64,000 bases of DNA from Pipra filicauda (Eukaryota; Chordata; Aves; Passeriformes; Pipridae): the NCBI RefSeq assembly GCF_003945595.2, contig NW_024104618.1:62001-126000 (forward strand), written 5' to 3'. The position numbers were made by a program, and so were the translations under genes. The notes beneath the pieces were generated by a model. The model did no database searches and was not told the origin of the DNA. It saw nothing but the letters and a program-made list of their open reading frames with translations. The first letter of the stretch is position 1. Each line of letters begins with the position of its first letter. This document shows positions 46,841 through 64,000 of the stretch, one piece after another.

Positions 46841-48068
46841 GAGATTATAGCACAGATACACTTCTATATTTACCTTTCCACTTTTATACGATAGTTAAAA
46901 ATGCTTGCTACAGTGCACATATAATTTAGTAACCAAGAGAATCCAAAACTTAACTGCAGTTCAAATAAATAAATAACCCAAAGTTTAAGGTTTATATTTT
47001 AAAAATTAAAAGGAACTGTACAATATGAAAATATAACAATACATAAACATTAGAATCTAAAGTTTTGTAGAAATAAAACTGCAGTTTCCCATACATAAAC
47101 AGTGCAAGAAATAAAATTCAGATAAGCTTCTGAACTGGGAATTTAAACAATTCTTAAATTATCATGCAGACATAGCATTTTAAGCCATGCTGGTTTCTAT
47201 TATAGCATTAATGGTATCCCTTTTACTTGAAAAATTGATAGCCATTAAGCTCACTGTGACAACTGCTGCCAATCCACTCTTTTCTACAGTACATTATACA
47301 CAGAGGTATTCTGTTGCATTCAAAAAGTAAAATATTACATGTTTCTACTGAAAAAAGTCAATATTTTACTTTTTCCCCCTCCAACATGTTAGCTTGTTCA
47401 AAACAATGTTATGTAGTAAAAACAGCAACATTTTTCCCAGGTTAGATGAAAAGAAAGAAAAAAATCCCACACTATATAATGGACCATAATCAAGATGTGA
47501 TTGCTGCCTAGTCAGCCTTTAAAGTTCAGATGTTTTTACTAAAAACACTGAAATTGTGGAGATGTTATGAAGTCTGATCTCTTGTTGAGGAGTGATCAAT
47601 ACAATGAACCTGAAAAAACAGTGGAAGTTTTACGTGTGTGTGTGTGTATGGGTGTAACTAGTTACATACAGACTTGATTAAAGTGTTGTTCAACTTAAGT
47701 TCTGTACAAAATTCTCATTGAGGCAAAGACCAAGGAATGCAATTAATACCAAACTGTAAACACATCATTCATGTTACTCTGAGTGCACATCAACAACATA
47801 AGAGTTCTCCTCATAGACTTTGGCAACAAGACTACAATAGGTCACAGCAGCATGAGTTCAACATGGAAGACTGGAAGCACTGCAAAAGAATATACTAAAA
47901 ACACCAAGACCTCCTAGAAACCAGAAAAACCAGTGACAAGTGCCCCTCTTCTTGATAAGACACTCTCCTGCTCAACTGCTGCTCTCAATGCCTCATTATT
48001 ATTGTTTGGACAGTTCTGTAGTCTCAGGTCTCTGTGCTTTAGCTGCATAGGTTGCCTTTGTTTGCACT
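46841..48068 (-). other. WDR47: WDR47 3' UTR
   Basis: AT-rich, without genes. It holds a short TG run near 47634-47647. Extent is inferred from the stop codon and the poly(A) hexamer. Confidence 0.55.
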
Positions 48069-62327
<14,259 letters not shown>

Positions 62328-64000
62328 CTACAGAAACATTAACGTCAGCGGAGCCCTTCGCAGGACATGTGGTTCCACAGTAAAACAGCTGAACAGGCAG
62401 TAGCAGAGTTTCCCTGTTCTCATTCATTTATTACTATTACTGGTTATATTTAAATTAAAAAGTCATACGATAGAGTCTGAAATTGCTGATGCAAATGCAG
62501 TTACAGAGATAAATTCCTAGACGCTCTGACTTCCTAAAAAACCCCATCCAGTCCCACTTCCTAGACATTTGTGGAATGTTTTCATGTCACTGCAGGTTTG
62601 ATAGGATTAAATTTTAAATCTGTAGCTGAACAGCTACAATTCTACTGTAGCACAGGTTGCTTCCATTCTCAAAGCCAGCTGACTTATATCCCTCTTTTTT
62701 TTTCCTGTGAGAAGCTATTGGCATACATTATAAAAGGCTTATAGACTGCTCTAGTTTCCAGTGATTAGCAACTTTGAGTCAGCTTTTATACTGAGATTCT
62801 GCTCCCCAATCAAAAATGCTAGAAACATTCAAAGAGTTCTCAGAAGATAAGACCTCCAAATGAATAAAGGGCTTTATTACAAAGCCTGTTAATAGCCAAG
62901 AACCACGTTACATACACAAAACTTGGCACTTTTAGTTGCAAAGATTTTAAAAAAAGATAAAAATCCTCACTTATCCATGTTACCTAGATACTTCAATACA
63001 GCAGCCGTTCATCCACAACATGCCAACCCATTTGGTAACAAAATAAGGAACATTAGTATGTTTTTTTTTTCCCTCTACTGCTGTCTAGTAACAGTATACA
63101 GATTGAGTGATTAAAGGAATAGACAGCTTCCATCTACAACTATAAAGATGGACTTTTAACTTTCTCTACACTGTCAAGAGAAAACCCTGCAGCATAATGT
63201 ACATGTACTGGGACAGAGAATTAAAATCAATTCTGTTTGGAAAACAAAATCGATTACCTTAAAGCTATTGGTGTTCTTCATTTTTAATTCCATAACATTT
63301 TAGTGTTAGAAAATTGGTATTACTGTATCCTCAAAATAAATGAAAAACTATAAGTTCACAATCTGCAAACCTTCTTTGCCAGTTTGAGTTAGTGCCTCTT
63401 TCCATATCAAAAACCTAAGTCCACAACTCCTGCTGTTTGCACATTTAACTGAAGGAGTCCTTTGTGAACACATCTGTTCCCTCAAGAAAAAAAAAAAAAA
63501 CAGTCCAAACAAACCAACTCTGACCTTTCTCTCCAAAAGCAACAGAAATTAAATTTAAGATTCATTCAAATCGGAATCCTTTACCTGGCCCACATTATGA
63601 AAATAAATTTCTGCAATTCTGAGGCTTGCTCCAGAATAATTGAGGGGGGAGGGGGAGAGGAAAGAGGAAAAAAAAAGGAAAAAGCTTTGTACTTCAGCAT
63701 AATGGCCTAAAGTAAATCTGAGACCAGGACCACAAGCACAGCATATGGTTACTGATCCATGCTGCAAAGTTTCAAACAACCCTTTTATATAGAATTCTAT
63801 TTGAGACCTGGGCGCCACATTAATTTCCAAAGGACACCAATTATTTTTTCCAGTGCTTATGAAACCATCTAGTAATACCTAAAATTTGTGCATTTAATGC
63901 TGGGAGCTTCCGCTCTGCCTTTAATCAGAATCTCTCAAGAGACTTCCTGACAACAAAAAAACTTCCCAAACCAGAGACAATTCTTACATGCTGAGGCTCA
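62328..64000 (-). other. WDR47: WDR47 intron, continues off the right edge
   Basis: The preceding coding exon (LEALCVNN...PQH in human) is not found here. The rest is AT-rich, without a recognised gene. Confidence 0.6.

Noticed and set aside
63555..63830. Minus-strand ORF with SGASLRIAEIYFHNVGQ ending near a gtaaag donor
   Set aside because: It does not match the missing WDR47 N-terminal exon and lacks a good acceptor. Probably chance.

Overview
The window is nuclear vertebrate DNA with spliced genes, long introns, two CpG-island promoters and degenerate CR1-type LINE fragments. CR1 remnants together with compact gene spacing point to a bird, or less likely another sauropsid. The base sequence does not tell me the species. 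The four genes, AKNAD1 - GPSM2 - CLCC1 - WDR47, are in the order I know from human 1p13.3, so this is a conserved synteny block.

Layout: (1) 1-340, a CR1 remnant. (2) 1017-6670, minus strand: an AKNAD1-like AKNA-domain gene, rebuilt here as about eleven coding exons whose reading phases all chain. It includes a candidate 45-nt intron. (3) About 6880-7760, a CpG island lying head-to-head between AKNAD1 and GPSM2, with two inverted CCAAT boxes and a 17-bp tandem repeat. (4) 7300-34600, plus strand: GPSM2 (LGN/Pins), with a noncoding first exon and 14 coding exons (1992 nt, 663 residues) carrying TPRs and four GoLoco motifs. (5) 34600-35937, convergent 3' ends of GPSM2 and CLCC1. (6) 35938-46440, minus strand: CLCC1, ten coding exons (1578 nt, 525 residues), starting from a CpG island with two candidate first exons. 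(7) About 46835-62327 and beyond, minus strand: the last eleven coding exons of WDR47 (810 residues). The N-terminal exons (LisH/CTLH region) lie to the right of the window.

Each gene works on its own rather than in an operon. GPSM2 links G-alpha(i) to NuMA for spindle orientation. CLCC1 is an ER-membrane channel-like protein. WDR47 is a microtubule-associated neuronal WD40 protein. AKNAD1 is poorly characterised. Exon boundaries were placed by GT/AG (one GC/AG) signals, phase continuity and recalled human proteins. No alignment was run.

I found no clearly new biological system. The points most worth checking are the 45-nt intron in AKNAD1, the GC-AG intron and NAGNAG acceptor in WDR47, the alternative 3' exons of AKNAD1, the divergent short C-terminus of GPSM2, the paired-CCAAT bidirectional promoter, and several perfect intronic hairpins.
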